From Peptococcaceae bacterium UBA5752 (GTDB lineage Bacteria; Bacillota; Dehalobacteriia; UBA4068), in NCBI GenBank assembly GCA_002419055.1, contig DIFI01000017.1, forward strand, positions 1 to 64,000: a DNA stretch of 64,000 nucleotides, in the 5' to 3' direction. A program made the translations under genes and the position numbers. A model generated the notes under the pieces. The model worked only from the letters and a program-made list of their open reading frames with translations. It was not told where the DNA came from and did not search any database. This document shows, piece by piece, positions 53,286-62,225 of the stretch (positions within the stretch are counted from its first letter, which is position 1; each line of letters begins with the position of its first letter).

Positions 53286-53666
53286 ATAGAACCTAACAAT
53301 CCTTATCAAAAATATAAGGAATTATCAATAAACACATTAACTCCTGAAGAATTGCTGATCTTTACATATGATGAGCTATCTTTAAATATTAACAGGGCTA
53401 TTTTAAGTATCCAAAAGAGAAAACCAGCAGATGCACATACCTATATCACCAAAGCGGAAAAAATCGTTATGTATCTTATCGATATACTTGATATCAAATA
53501 CCCTATCTCAGATAAACTTTTACAAATCTACGAGTACATTTATCTTCAGTTGATTTATGCCAACACTTACAAAAACGAAAATACATTAACCAAAATATTG
53601 GAGATTGTCACGGAGATGAGAGCTACATGGCAGCAGGCGGAAAAGGAGATTCGCCAAAAATTCTAA
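53286..53666 (+). CDS. fliS: Flagellin export chaperone FliS, apparent AUA start
   Basis: 126 residues from an ATA at 53286: EPNNPYQKYKELSINTLTPE matches the invariant FliS opening (NPYxxYxxxxxxTxxPEEL), followed by four helices to EIRQKF. No ATG, GTG or TTG occurs in frame before NPY, and a TAA immediately precedes the ATA. AAGGGGGCG lies exactly six bases upstream, a near copy of the fliD ribosome site. A TTG at 53352 would cut off the conserved N terminus. So either AUA initiates or an error hides an ATG. Confidence 0.93.
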   Translation: MEPNNPYQKYKELSINTLTPEELLIFTYDELSLNINRAILSIQKRKPADAHTYITKAEKIVMYLIDILDIKYPISDKLLQIYEYIYLQLIYANTYKNENTLTKILEIVTEMRATWQQAEKEIRQKF

Positions 53667-53684
53667 CTTAAAGAGAGTATACAT

Positions 53685-54197
53685 ATGAACAATCTTGATA
53701 GTCTTATAGCTAATAATCTTATCTCATTAATCGATAAAAAAATTGTACTGTTGCAGACTTATAAAACGAGTCTGCAATGGTTAGATGAAAACGCCGAAAA
53801 TAGCAGCAATAGCGATCTATATTCAGAGCTTGATCTGCAAAATTCATATATCAAACAATTAAAAGAGCTCAACTTGATGACTAAGGTAATAATGGATGAT
53901 TACTCTATCAATAGCAGTTCCGTTCCCCTGTTATTGGCAACCAAAGCTGCAGAACAAACCCTAATGCCGCAATGGAATCAAGCCCTTTACCTTAAATTAG
54001 CGGAATACAATGAGTTATTGTCTTCAATAAGTGAACTGAATAATAATGTGGTTAATAAGGTTCAATGCCTGTCCGATATATACAGGGACAAAATCAAGCA
54101 CATCCGCGGACAGAAAAACATCATTTCCAACTATCAATTGTTCAATAAAAATGCAACCGGTATTTTTTTTGATTATAAAGAAGGTAACAAAAAATAG
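53685..54197 (+). CDS. Helical FliT-like flagellar chaperone candidate
   Basis: 170 residues, wholly helical with heptad-like Leu/Ile spacing and no conserved motif I recognise. Its position directly after fliS suggests the FliT role (FliD chaperone), whose sequence is known to be poorly conserved; a FlgN-like fold is the alternative. GAGAGTAT before the ATG. Gap of 18 bases from fliS. Confidence 0.55.
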   Translation: MNNLDSLIANNLISLIDKKIVLLQTYKTSLQWLDENAENSSNSDLYSELDLQNSYIKQLKELNLMTKVIMDDYSINSSSVPLLLATKAAEQTLMPQWNQALYLKLAEYNELLSSISELNNNVVNKVQCLSDIYRDKIKHIRGQKNIISNYQLFNKNATGIFFDYKEGNKK

Positions 54198-54248
54198 ATT
54201 TTTATATCGTTATCCTATGCAGTTGGATATTGCAAGGAGGATCACTTA

Positions 54249-55088
54249 ATGGATATTGCAAGTATAATTGGTATTACTTTAGGCTTTGGCTGTTTGCTGT
54301 TTGGCTATACAATGGATGGGGGCGGTCTAGGATCACTTGTTTTGCTCAGCGCTTTTATTATAGTTATCGGCGGCTCACTAGGTTCAGCCGCCTTATCCTT
54401 TGGTATAGATGAATTAAAAAAAATACCGAAAATGATTATTTGCGCCTTCAAACCACCAAAATCAAATATTTCCGAAACTATAGATTATATCGTAAAACTA
54501 TCCGAAATTGCCCGTAAGGATGGGCTTTTAAGTATTGAAAAATCTATTAATGAAAATAACATGGGCGATAAAATGGATCCCCTTTTATATCAAGGAATGA
54601 TGATGGTAATAGACGGGGTGGACTTAGAACAGATAAGAGATACCATGGAAACTGAGATATACATTTATGAGGAAAAATCCAAAGGTGAAATAGCTATCTT
54701 TGATTCACTGGGAGGGTATGCTCCTACATACGGCATGATTGGCACGATCATGGGGCTTATCAAGGTTCTTGCCAATATGGAATCGGCCGAGGAAATGACC
54801 AGCTCTATCGCAGTTGCTTTTACTGCAACCCTCTACGGCGTAGTAAGCGCTAATGTTATATATATTCCCATTGCCAGCAAATTGAAACTAAGACTTAAAC
54901 AAAGCCTTCTGGAAAAAGAAATGATTGTAGAAGGGGTATGCAGCATCCGCAACGGCATGAATTCGAAGATGCTGCGCGATAAACTCACAATTTATATCCT
55001 TGAAGTAGCGAAAAGCAAAAAGAATTCCGGTGATGAAGCAAATCATAACCGGAAGAAGAAAGATAAGAGGAATGATAATGCGGCGTAA
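54249..55088 (+). CDS. motA: Flagellar stator protein MotA
   Basis: 279 residues with four membrane helices (LGFGCLLFGYTMDGG, LVLLSAFIIVIGGSLGSAAL, APTYGMIGTIMGLIKVLANM, AVAFTATLYGVVSANVIYIP) and a cytoplasmic loop that meets FliG. GCAAGGAGG upstream of ATG. An ion (H+ or Na+) channel subunit. Confidence 0.95.
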   Translation: MDIASIIGITLGFGCLLFGYTMDGGGLGSLVLLSAFIIVIGGSLGSAALSFGIDELKKIPKMIICAFKPPKSNISETIDYIVKLSEIARKDGLLSIEKSINENNMGDKMDPLLYQGMMMVIDGVDLEQIRDTMETEIYIYEEKSKGEIAIFDSLGGYAPTYGMIGTIMGLIKVLANMESAEEMTSSIAVAFTATLYGVVSANVIYIPIASKLKLRLKQSLLEKEMIVEGVCSIRNGMNSKMLRDKLTIYILEVAKSKKNSGDEANHNRKKKDKRNDNAA

Positions 55089-55839
55089 AAAAGATGAGGA
55101 AGAAAATGATAAAAGTGAACGCTGGCTCCTGACATATTCCGATATGATGAATAACCTTCTCATCCTTTTCATGGTTTTATATGCAATGAGCATCATAGAT
55201 TTGGCTAAATTTGAAGACATGGCCAACGGGTTTTCCAACGTTTTTGCTTCTGGTACTACAACCGAAAGCCAAGGCAGCGATGGAGCCGGAGCTTCCGAAT
55301 ATACTGTCGAGGAACCGGGCGAAGGCACGGCTGGCGGCACAGATGTTGTAAGTGAAGAATTCGATAAAGTATATAAAACCATACAAAAAGAACTGGCTGA
55401 AAACGGCTATGAAGATATGGTGATAATTGAACAAGGCGCTGATTATATAAAATTCAGCTTTGGAGAAAATGTATTATTTTATCCCGACAGTTCCACTATC
55501 AAGACTACAGATATGGGTGTGTTAAAATGCATCGGTGATGCATTGGTAACCATAGAACCGCTTATCCAATCAATAGATATCAGCGGCCATACTGCTACCA
55601 CAGGCCAGCAAACAACCAGTGTCTTCTCGTGGGAGCTCTCTGCCGAAAGATCGATAGCTGTTCTAAAATATCTCGTACAAACATGCAATCTTCAAGAATC
55701 AAAGATGGCTATCTCCGGCTACTCGCGTTATCATCCCGTTGCCAGCAATGAGACCGAAGAAAGCAGACAATTGAATCGGCGGGTCGAGATCAAGATCACT
55801 CGCATAAAATCCGAAACCACTGACCAAACAGAACAATAA
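55078..55839 (+). CDS. motB: Flagellar stator protein MotB
   Basis: 253 residues: basic N terminus, single membrane helix with the ion-binding Asp (LLTYSDMMNNLLILFMVLYA), a plug/linker rich in Gly/Glu, and a C-terminal OmpA-like peptidoglycan-binding domain (IDISGHTATTG, WELSAERSIAVLKYL, NRRVEIKI). The ATG at 55078 overlaps motA by 11 bases and has AAGAGGA upstream. Confidence 0.95.
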   Translation: MRRKKDEEENDKSERWLLTYSDMMNNLLILFMVLYAMSIIDLAKFEDMANGFSNVFASGTTTESQGSDGAGASEYTVEEPGEGTAGGTDVVSEEFDKVYKTIQKELAENGYEDMVIIEQGADYIKFSFGENVLFYPDSSTIKTTDMGVLKCIGDALVTIEPLIQSIDISGHTATTGQQTTSVFSWELSAERSIAVLKYLVQTCNLQESKMAISGYSRYHPVASNETEESRQLNRRVEIKITRIKSETTDQTEQ

Positions 55840-55874
55840 TTTTAGTTGTCTTCTCATCCCCCTTTCCACATAAA

Positions 55875-55910
55875 CAAATAAGATCGTACATAATAGTACG
55901 ATCTTATTTG
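55875..55910. terminator. Bidirectional terminator between motB and cheD
   Basis: Perfect 15-bp stem (caaataagatcgtac / gtacgatcttatttg) with a six-base loop and U-rich flanks on both strands, between convergent genes. Confidence 0.85.
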
Positions 55911-55934
55911 TTTTATTGTATACGGATATATATT

Positions 55935-56408
55935 TTAAAAAACCTTATTGCCCTTGCCTGCTGTTTTTACTATCATAGAACCATTTTGCGTATTAAATTC
56001 CACTGTCCGGCCGTAATTTAATCCGGTATCCTCGGCCATAAGCCTGATATTCAGTCTCTTTAGCTCATTTTTTACTACTTCAACATTTCTCTCGCCAATA
56101 CTTTTTCCGGTAGTGATAAACATATTGGCACCACCGGCGATCTTTGCAATCATGTGCAGACGAGCACAGCCTTGACGTTCCATAGATCTTACCAGCTCCT
56201 CAACAGCCGTATCGGCAAATTTGTAGACCTCATGTCTGTCGCTGCCGATAAAGGCCTGAGGGAGTAAGACATGCGCCAATCCGCTGATACGACGCATCGT
56301 GTCAAAAAGGCAAATGCCTACACAAGACCCCAGCGCATATGTAATAAGGCTGTCCGGTGGATATGCTACCTGTTGATCTGAAATACCAACAATCACTAAA
56401 TTGCCCAT
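55935..56408 (-). CDS. cheD: Chemoreceptor glutamine deamidase CheD
   Basis: 157 residues: LITYALGSCVGICLFD with the catalytic Cys, GLAHVLLPQ with the His, and a KIAGGANMF / SIGERNVEVVKNEL core. It deamidates MCPs and stimulates CheC. The ATG shares one base with the cheC stop (TGATG); GGGAG lies seven bases upstream. Confidence 0.95.
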   Translation of the reverse strand: MGNLVIVGISDQQVAYPPDSLITYALGSCVGICLFDTMRRISGLAHVLLPQAFIGSDRHEVYKFADTAVEELVRSMERQGCARLHMIAKIAGGANMFITTGKSIGERNVEVVKNELKRLNIRLMAEDTGLNYGRTVEFNTQNGSMIVKTAGKGNKVF

Positions 56409-57022
56409 CAACAAACTCCCAGACTTTCCATGATCAATTGCAGCGATTTTGGTTCCGGCATGATCAATAGATGGCTTTTGATAGCGCTGTCTCCGCTTAA
56501 GAAATCCTCCTCGATAAAGAGAAGCTTGTCCCCCATGACGCCGAACTGTGCAGCCGGATAGCTGAGGATGGCTCCGGCCATATCTAAAGCGATCTGGGGC
56601 GTGGTTAGCCCGATGTTCAAACCGGTCATTGTAGAAATAGCGCTTATATATGAGCCTGCCAATATATTGCCGATCTCCATGATCGCCGACATGCTCAGCT
56701 CCGAAATCTCTTCAAAGCTTTGTATTTGCTCATCCATAAGCACATTGACCAGCATATAGATAAATTCCTGATCAAGTAAAAACAGCAACATCCCCTTCAC
56801 GTCTTCCGTCATATTGACTAGAATGCCCGCAAGCTCATTTTCCGGACCGCCAAGGATTGTCGCCATACTGCTGACATCGATAATCTGCAACGCCGGAACG
56901 GACATCATGACCTTGTCGGCCAGTATATGAGCAAGGGAAGTAGCCGCATTACCGGCGCCAATGTTTCCTATCTCAGACAGTACGCTTATTTGAAGTTCGC
57001 TGAGGTTTTCGTAATTTTTCAA
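56408..57022 (-). CDS. cheC: CheY-P phosphatase CheC
   Basis: 204 residues with two active-site motifs (ISVLSEIGNIGAGNAATSLA and MSAIMEIGNILAGS). It partners CheD. The TTG at 57022 follows AGAGGTG by seven bases; a longer reading would run through the promoter. cheC-cheD are transcribed away from the other che genes, 33 kb away. Confidence 0.93.
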   Translation of the reverse strand: MKNYENLSELQISVLSEIGNIGAGNAATSLAHILADKVMMSVPALQIIDVSSMATILGGPENELAGILVNMTEDVKGMLLFLLDQEFIYMLVNVLMDEQIQSFEEISELSMSAIMEIGNILAGSYISAISTMTGLNIGLTTPQIALDMAGAILSYPAAQFGVMGDKLLFIEEDFLSGDSAIKSHLLIMPEPKSLQLIMESLGVC

Positions 57023-57067
57023 ATAACTACACCTCTTTAAATATATTAACTTTACCCACTTACGTAT

Positions 57068-57094
57068 ATATCGACGAAATTCAGACAAAAAACA
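57068..57094 (-). promoter_or_regulatory. Possible sigma-28 promoter of cheC-cheD
   Basis: GTCGATAT on the minus strand about 45 bases before cheC, the same -10 as at fliD. No good TAAA-like -35 is visible, so support is partial. Confidence 0.4.
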
Positions 57095-57250
57095 TATTCT
57101 TACTTAAAATATTTGCTTTTTCTTAGATAGATTTTAATTTCATCTTATACATTGCATGCAAATATAAAAAGAAAAAAACAATTGGATAATATATTCAAAA
57201 TATCTGCATAAGCTAGATCTGATAAATTATTAAGCTTAAAGAATGCATGC

Positions 57251-57279
57251 TTGCTGACATATGAATACCGTGGTATAAT
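57251..57279 (+). promoter_or_regulatory. Sigma-A promoter of the 1612-residue gene
   Basis: TTGCTG, 17 bases, TATAAT, about 90 bases before the ATG. The rest of the 57023-57369 gap is AT-rich and holds only this and the cheC promoter. Confidence 0.65.
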
Positions 57280-57369
57280 TATGCCATCAAGCTGCAAATA
57301 AAAGAGACCATAACTGATCGCAAATTAACCGGTGTCCATGGATAGAATTTAGAATGAAGGGGGTTCCCT

Positions 57370-60300
57370 ATGCAAATTGCATCAGAAAAAAAGATGCTGG
57401 CCCTTTTGGTACAGCGTCTAAATGATTCGACGAATCCCTATGTTTATTCATTGAAAAGAAAAGAAGTTAATGCTTTTTTGGAACAGCATGGCTGGGCAAA
57501 AAAGATTAATGATTTGCTACGCATGCCTACTTCTGTTACCTGGAAGCGGGTTTTAGAATTAAGCCGGGATACGCTGGATTATCTGTGTGAAATGCCGGAT
57601 GAAGGCTGGTTAAATTTTACCTTGCATTTTGCCATTGATCTGATGTTCCCCAAAGAAGAGTTTGCTTTACGCCGCAGTAAATTCAGCGACGGAGCAGTTT
57701 TTCTGCTTACTTTGATGCAGCTTGTTTATGACGAAGAAAAGAAAGCCGGATTGATACCTAAATCGGTTGAGTTTTCTTTACTAAATAAATCTGAAGTAGA
57801 GGGCGAGTCAACCGCTGTTGAATACAACCGTTTGCTTAAAGCACTTAGACAGGAATATGTATACGAAATGATGCGGCTGTCTCAGGAACTGTCGCCCTAC
57901 CGTTCTTTAGAACATATCGCCAATGTTCATCGGATGGCTCTTTATATGGCGCGGCAATTGAAGCGCTCCGGCGTACCTGTGGACTTATGCCTTATTTCCG
58001 GTGCTGCCCTGACTCATGATATAGGTAAATTTGGCTGCCAGAAAGGTGAACGCGTACCTTATCTGCATTATTTTTATACTGACAGATGGTGCCGGCAGCA
58101 AAATATACCCACAATCGGTCATATCGCGGCCAACCATTCTGTTTGGGATCTGGAGCTAGAAAATTTGTCGGCGGAATCACTGCTGCTCATTTACGCTGAT
58201 TTTCGTATTAAACAAGTGACAGATAACGGCGTGGAAAATACCCGCGTATTCACACTCAAGGAAAGCTTCCAAGTCATACTAGAAAAACTTGATAACGTGG
58301 ATTCCTCCAAGCGGGACCGTTATCTGAAAGTTTATGATAAGCTCAGCGATTTCGAGGATTATCTGCGCTTTTTAGGCGTAGATACAAACATGGATGGCAA
58401 AGAATTGCATCCTTGCTGCCGCGAAGCCTCTCTGATGACCGGCGAAGAAGCGGTGGCTTCTTTGAAACTGCTGGGCGTTGAGCATAATATTGCTCTGATG
58501 CACCACTTCGGCAACGAACGATTGTTCGGTAACATCCTGGAAGCTGCCCGAACCGAGAAAAACTGGAAAAATATCCGCGCCTATCTAGGTGTTTTCGATG
58601 AATATTTCACTTATCTGAGCATCAGCCAAAAGGTGCAGACGCTGGCTTTTCTTTACGAGCTGTTGATGAACCGCGAAGGCGATATACGCCGTCAGGCCGC
58701 ATCGCTACTGGGCAATATCATTGCGCGCTTCGATATCAGCTATAAAAAAGAACTGCCCGCCGGTGTGGCGGAGGATGATGATATAACCTCGCTGCAAATG
58801 TGGGAAAAATATCTTGAGATGATTATTCATCCGAGTTATAAGCTTACCTTCCAACACAAAAGCTGGATTGGCTTTACATTAAAGATAGTTATCTCATCAT
58901 TTTTCGAAAACTGTGACGAGGCTGACCGCCGTCCTTTTATGGAGCGGCTAACCAAGTGGTTTAGCAGCCCGGATAAGGAAGAGTTGGTCAACTTCTATTT
59001 ACTTGATGCAATCAATTATCTGCCTCTGAAATTTTGCACGGACAAGGAAAGGTCGCGTCTACTGACATTTGCCATGGATGCAGCCGAAGGCTCCATATCA
59101 CTGTTGCGCGCCTCTGCTTTGCGTACTTTGAGCTATATCGTTGCCATCGGCTACCCCTTAGAACAAGATGAGGTTCGTCGTCTGTCCGCGCTTTGCGTAC
59201 CCTGCAACGATCAAGAAGAAAATACTACGCTGCGAATGTTAAAAACGCAAATTCGCAGTTGTTTATCGGAAAGTGACGAAACTGAATTGACTGCCGTCAG
59301 CAGTGATACAATCTCCGATATCTTTCTTGATAATCTGAAGATGGCCACCTCGTGGGTGATCAAAACCCTTAACGTGGATCTTTTGCTCAGCGTAGCCGAG
59401 CAAGACCCGCACAGTCCTTATCTGCTGCATATCGCCGCTCATTTTGCTAATCTGCTCAAAGTCAGTGAGCGGGTAGTGGTGCGGCACAAAGCCGGCGCCG
59501 CGCTGTTGCACATCGCGCCTCTACTTTCCTATGACCAGCGCAATGAGATAGCAGTGGAGCTGCTACAGGGACTGGAAGTCGGAGAATATGAATTTTCTAA
59601 ATATATACCCGAATATTTGGGACAGTTTGCTCTCTGGCTAAGTACCGAAGAACTGGAAGAATTGATTCTCCAACTCAATGATCTGGTTTACAGTCCTAAT
59701 ACAAATGTGGTAGCCGTCGCCATAGCAACAATTGGCGTTCTGATGGAATGCCTCAATAATCGCCGTGACAACTTTGGTGAGACTCACCAAATGCAGGAAC
59801 GCCGCAGAGAATATTTACTTGGTATACTGCTTAAAGGTTTGGTAGGACGTGACGCTGCAAGACAGGAGTCGATGCTGATCATCGGACAGCACTTCTTTGC
59901 CTCTCGCAAACTGGCCGATGACGATAAACGTCAGCTATTCGGCAAATGCTGTAAAAAGCTGCTCAGCTTAATTAGCGAATATCGGGAAGGCAAACTGGAA
60001 TTTTTCTACCGTGCCGCTGTTTTAAACAATATTTACCGCTTCATCAGCGATTCCCAGCTTAATCATGGGGAATTTGTCATTGAACAATTTGATAAAGTTG
60101 CGTTTTTCCCCGGCACCTTCGATCCTTTCTCCAATTCTCACAAAGGTATCGTGGAGGAGATGCTTCAGCAGGGCTTCGAAGTAATGCTGGCTATCGATGA
60201 ATATTCCTGGTCCAAAAAAACGCAGCCGCATTTTATCCGGCATCAATTAGCCAATATGACTTTGGCCGATAAATTTCATGTCTATGTTTATCCCGGATCT

Positions 60301-62208
60301 ATGCCGGTTAATATTGCAAATCCGCAGGATCTGGCTATGCTGCGACATTCTCTGCCGGAGCGTCATATCTATATAGTAGCCGGCAGCGACGTAGTAGCTA
60401 ATGCTACCGCCTATAAAGAGCCGCCACAACCCGATTCTATCCACAGCTTCGACCATATCATATTTCCGCGTACGGAGGGCGAAGATATTGCGGCAGTGAT
60501 TGACATGGCCGCACTATCCCGCATCAAAGGCGAAGTGATAAGCCTATCACTGCCGGTATACTTGGAAAATGTCAGTTCTACCAACATCCGTGAGGATATT
60601 GACAATAACAGAGATATTTCCAATCTGGTTGACCCCATGGTACAGGAGTTCATCTACAACAACAATCTCTATCTGCGTGAGCCTCAATACAAACAGTTAC
60701 CGAACGTCCGGCAAGCCGAAGTGGAACGCTGGACTTCGGCAAATCCCGCCGATGTACAACGTCTGTTAAATAAACTGTTGCCGGAGCGGGGTGAGGCAAA
60801 TCGTGCGACAGCCGTTGCTTTAAGTAAAAGAGGAAGCGAATTTTTTCTGCTCAAAGATGACAGCCAAGAGGCTAGTCCGGTAGGAATGATATCGCTGCAC
60901 GAAGTGCAGATTTCGGAATTGATGCCTTTGTTGGGCAATACCCATTTGGCGGATAAAGTCCGCCAACGACAGGCCGGACGAGTATTGTTGATCACCGGCA
61001 TATATATGAGCAAAGACAGTTGGGACAACTCTCAGCTTCTCTGCACCGAAGTATTTGGATCAGCGCTGCGTAACGGCTGTACCCATGCTATGTTCTATCC
61101 AATCGACACCGCAGGAAACTGCAATTATGTCTTAGAGTTGCTGAAACGCCAAGGTTTTGTGGTTTTAGAGGACAATGACCCGCGGCAGCCGTTATATATT
61201 ACCGATTTGCGTGCGCCTTTGGTGTTGCTCCGCAATATCGAGACATCTATGAAGGCGCCTTTTGCCAATTTACCGTCTGTATTGAAGGCGGCACAAGGGG
61301 CTCACTGGCGGTTGCAGACTGCCATGGCAGGACTCAAGCCGGGTCATCTGGTATTATCCGTAGATTCCAATATCATGCAGGAAAAGCTGATCCGCCGCAT
61401 TACAGAACTTAACGGCGTACCGGCAAAACCCGTAGAGCCTCCGCAGTTTGGCCCCTTGATGTGCGTTCCTTTCAGCAAGTTACTGCGGCGCAGTATAGTG
61501 CCGAATACAGTGACCAAGACAGTGCATACAGACAAAGTGTTTGAGCCAGATATCAGCAAATTTTCTATTGAAGCATATCCCAATTATTTGCCGCTGGAAT
61601 ACCAAATTCGCACTATCAAATCATTTATGCGCCCGGTGATTATGGTGACTGATATGCTGCAAAGCGGCCACAGGTTAAGAACATTATCTCCGATTTTTAA
61701 TCAACAGGGTATTGAGATCCACGCCGTATTAGCGGGAATATTATCCGGACGGGGCCGTGATGTTGTCTCCACGCAAGGTTATCGTGTCGAATGCATCTAT
61801 TTTGTTCCCAACCTTCATGGCTGGTGCATCGAGTCCACTCTCTATCCTTTCATCGGCGGAGATACGGTGCGCAGAAATGAAAGTCCTAAGGCCAATCTGC
61901 TACCCGCGGTCAACCTGATACTGCCCTATGCTTCTATTCGCATTTTCAACCAATTTCCGAGAAAAGCGGTATACGATTATTCGCTTGCATGTATGGAAAA
62001 TGCCCGCGATATCATGCAGGTGTTGGAACAGGAATACGCCGCCCGCTTCGGACGCAATCTGACATTGAACCGCCTCTCTGAAGTTATCCACCTGCCGTTG
62101 CTGCCTGATAAGGGTAAATATATGCAATATGATTACAATCTTACGGCATCTGTTTATATAAAAAATGATATCGAGCTGCTGTTGCGGCTGAGTAATCAGT
62201 TTCGATGA
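57370..62208 (+). CDS. Giant HD / helical-repeat / nucleotidyltransferase / PRTase-like protein
   Basis: 1612 residues, with no single family I recognise. In order: an HD phosphohydrolase-like domain with H187, H216-D217 (LTHDIGKF), H251, H256 and D277; a long helical region (about 350-890) with HEAT-like pairs; a NadD/cytidylyltransferase-type domain (about 905-1100) with GTFDPFSNSHKG (915-926) and SSTNIRE (1069-1075); a GNAT-like segment (about 1140-1270); and a C-terminal phosphoribosyltransferase-like region with VIMVTDMLQSGHRLR (1423-1437). The nucleotidyltransferase and PRTase-like parts recall NAD salvage, but this is inference. It is cytoplasmic (no membrane helix). AAGGGGG lies before the ATG. 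The dehydrogenase-like gene follows after 17 bases. Codon use looks GC-richer than the flagellar genes. Confidence 0.75.
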   Translation: MQIASEKKMLALLVQRLNDSTNPYVYSLKRKEVNAFLEQHGWAKKINDLLRMPTSVTWKRVLELSRDTLDYLCEMPDEGWLNFTLHFAIDLMFPKEEFALRRSKFSDGAVFLLTLMQLVYDEEKKAGLIPKSVEFSLLNKSEVEGESTAVEYNRLLKALRQEYVYEMMRLSQELSPYRSLEHIANVHRMALYMARQLKRSGVPVDLCLISGAALTHDIGKFGCQKGERVPYLHYFYTDRWCRQQNIPTIGHIAANHSVWDLELENLSAESLLLIYADFRIKQVTDNGVENTRVFTLKESFQVILEKLDNVDSSKRDRYLKVYDKLSDFEDYLRFLGVDTNMDGKELHPCCREASLMTGEEAVASLKLLGVEHNIALMHHFGNERLFGNILEAARTEKNWKNIRAYLGVFDEYFTYLSISQKVQTLAFLYELLMNREGDIRRQAASLLGNIIARFDISYKKELPAGVAEDDDITSLQMWEKYLEMIIHPSYKLTFQHKSWIGFTLKIVISSFFENCDEADRRPFMERLTKWFSSPDKEELVNFYLLDAINYLPLKFCTDKERSRLLTFAMDAAEGSISLLRASALRTLSYIVAIGYPLEQDEVRRLSALCVPCNDQEENTTLRMLKTQIRSCLSESDETELTAVSSDTISDIFLDNLKMATSWVIKTLNVDLLLSVAEQDPHSPYLLHIAAHFANLLKVSERVVVRHKAGAALLHIAPLLSYDQRNEIAVELLQGLEVGEYEFSKYIPEYLGQFALWLSTEELEELILQLNDLVYSPNTNVVAVAIATIGVLMECLNNRRDNFGETHQMQERRREYLLGILLKGLVGRDAARQESMLIIGQHFFASRKLADDDKRQLFGKCCKKLLSLISEYREGKLEFFYRAAVLNNIYRFISDSQLNHGEFVIEQFDKVAFFPGTFDPFSNSHKGIVEEMLQQGFEVMLAIDEYSWSKKTQPHFIRHQLANMTLADKFHVYVYPGSMPVNIANPQDLAMLRHSLPERHIYIVAGSDVVANATAYKEPPQPDSIHSFDHIIFPRTEGEDIAAVIDMAALSRIKGEVISLSLPVYLENVSSTNIREDIDNNRDISNLVDPMVQEFIYNNNLYLREPQYKQLPNVRQAEVERWTSANPADVQRLLNKLLPERGEANRATAVALSKRGSEFFLLKDDSQEASPVGMISLHEVQISELMPLLGNTHLADKVRQRQAGRVLLITGIYMSKDSWDNSQLLCTEVFGSALRNGCTHAMFYPIDTAGNCNYVLELLKRQGFVVLEDNDPRQPLYITDLRAPLVLLRNIETSMKAPFANLPSVLKAAQGAHWRLQTAMAGLKPGHLVLSVDSNIMQEKLIRRITELNGVPAKPVEPPQFGPLMCVPFSKLLRRSIVPNTVTKTVHTDKVFEPDISKFSIEAYPNYLPLEYQIRTIKSFMRPVIMVTDMLQSGHRLRTLSPIFNQQGIEIHAVLAGILSGRGRDVVSTQGYRVECIYFVPNLHGWCIESTLYPFIGGDTVRRNESPKANLLPAVNLILPYASIRIFNQFPRKAVYDYSLACMENARDIMQVLEQEYAARFGRNLTLNRLSEVIHLPLLPDKGKYMQYDYNLTASVYIKNDIELLLRLSNQFR

Positions 62209-62225
62209 GATTTTAGGAGTTTAAT

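Noticed and set aside
53352..53666. fliS starting at the TTG at 53352
   Set aside because: This removes the invariant NPYxxY...PEEL region and has no ribosome site.
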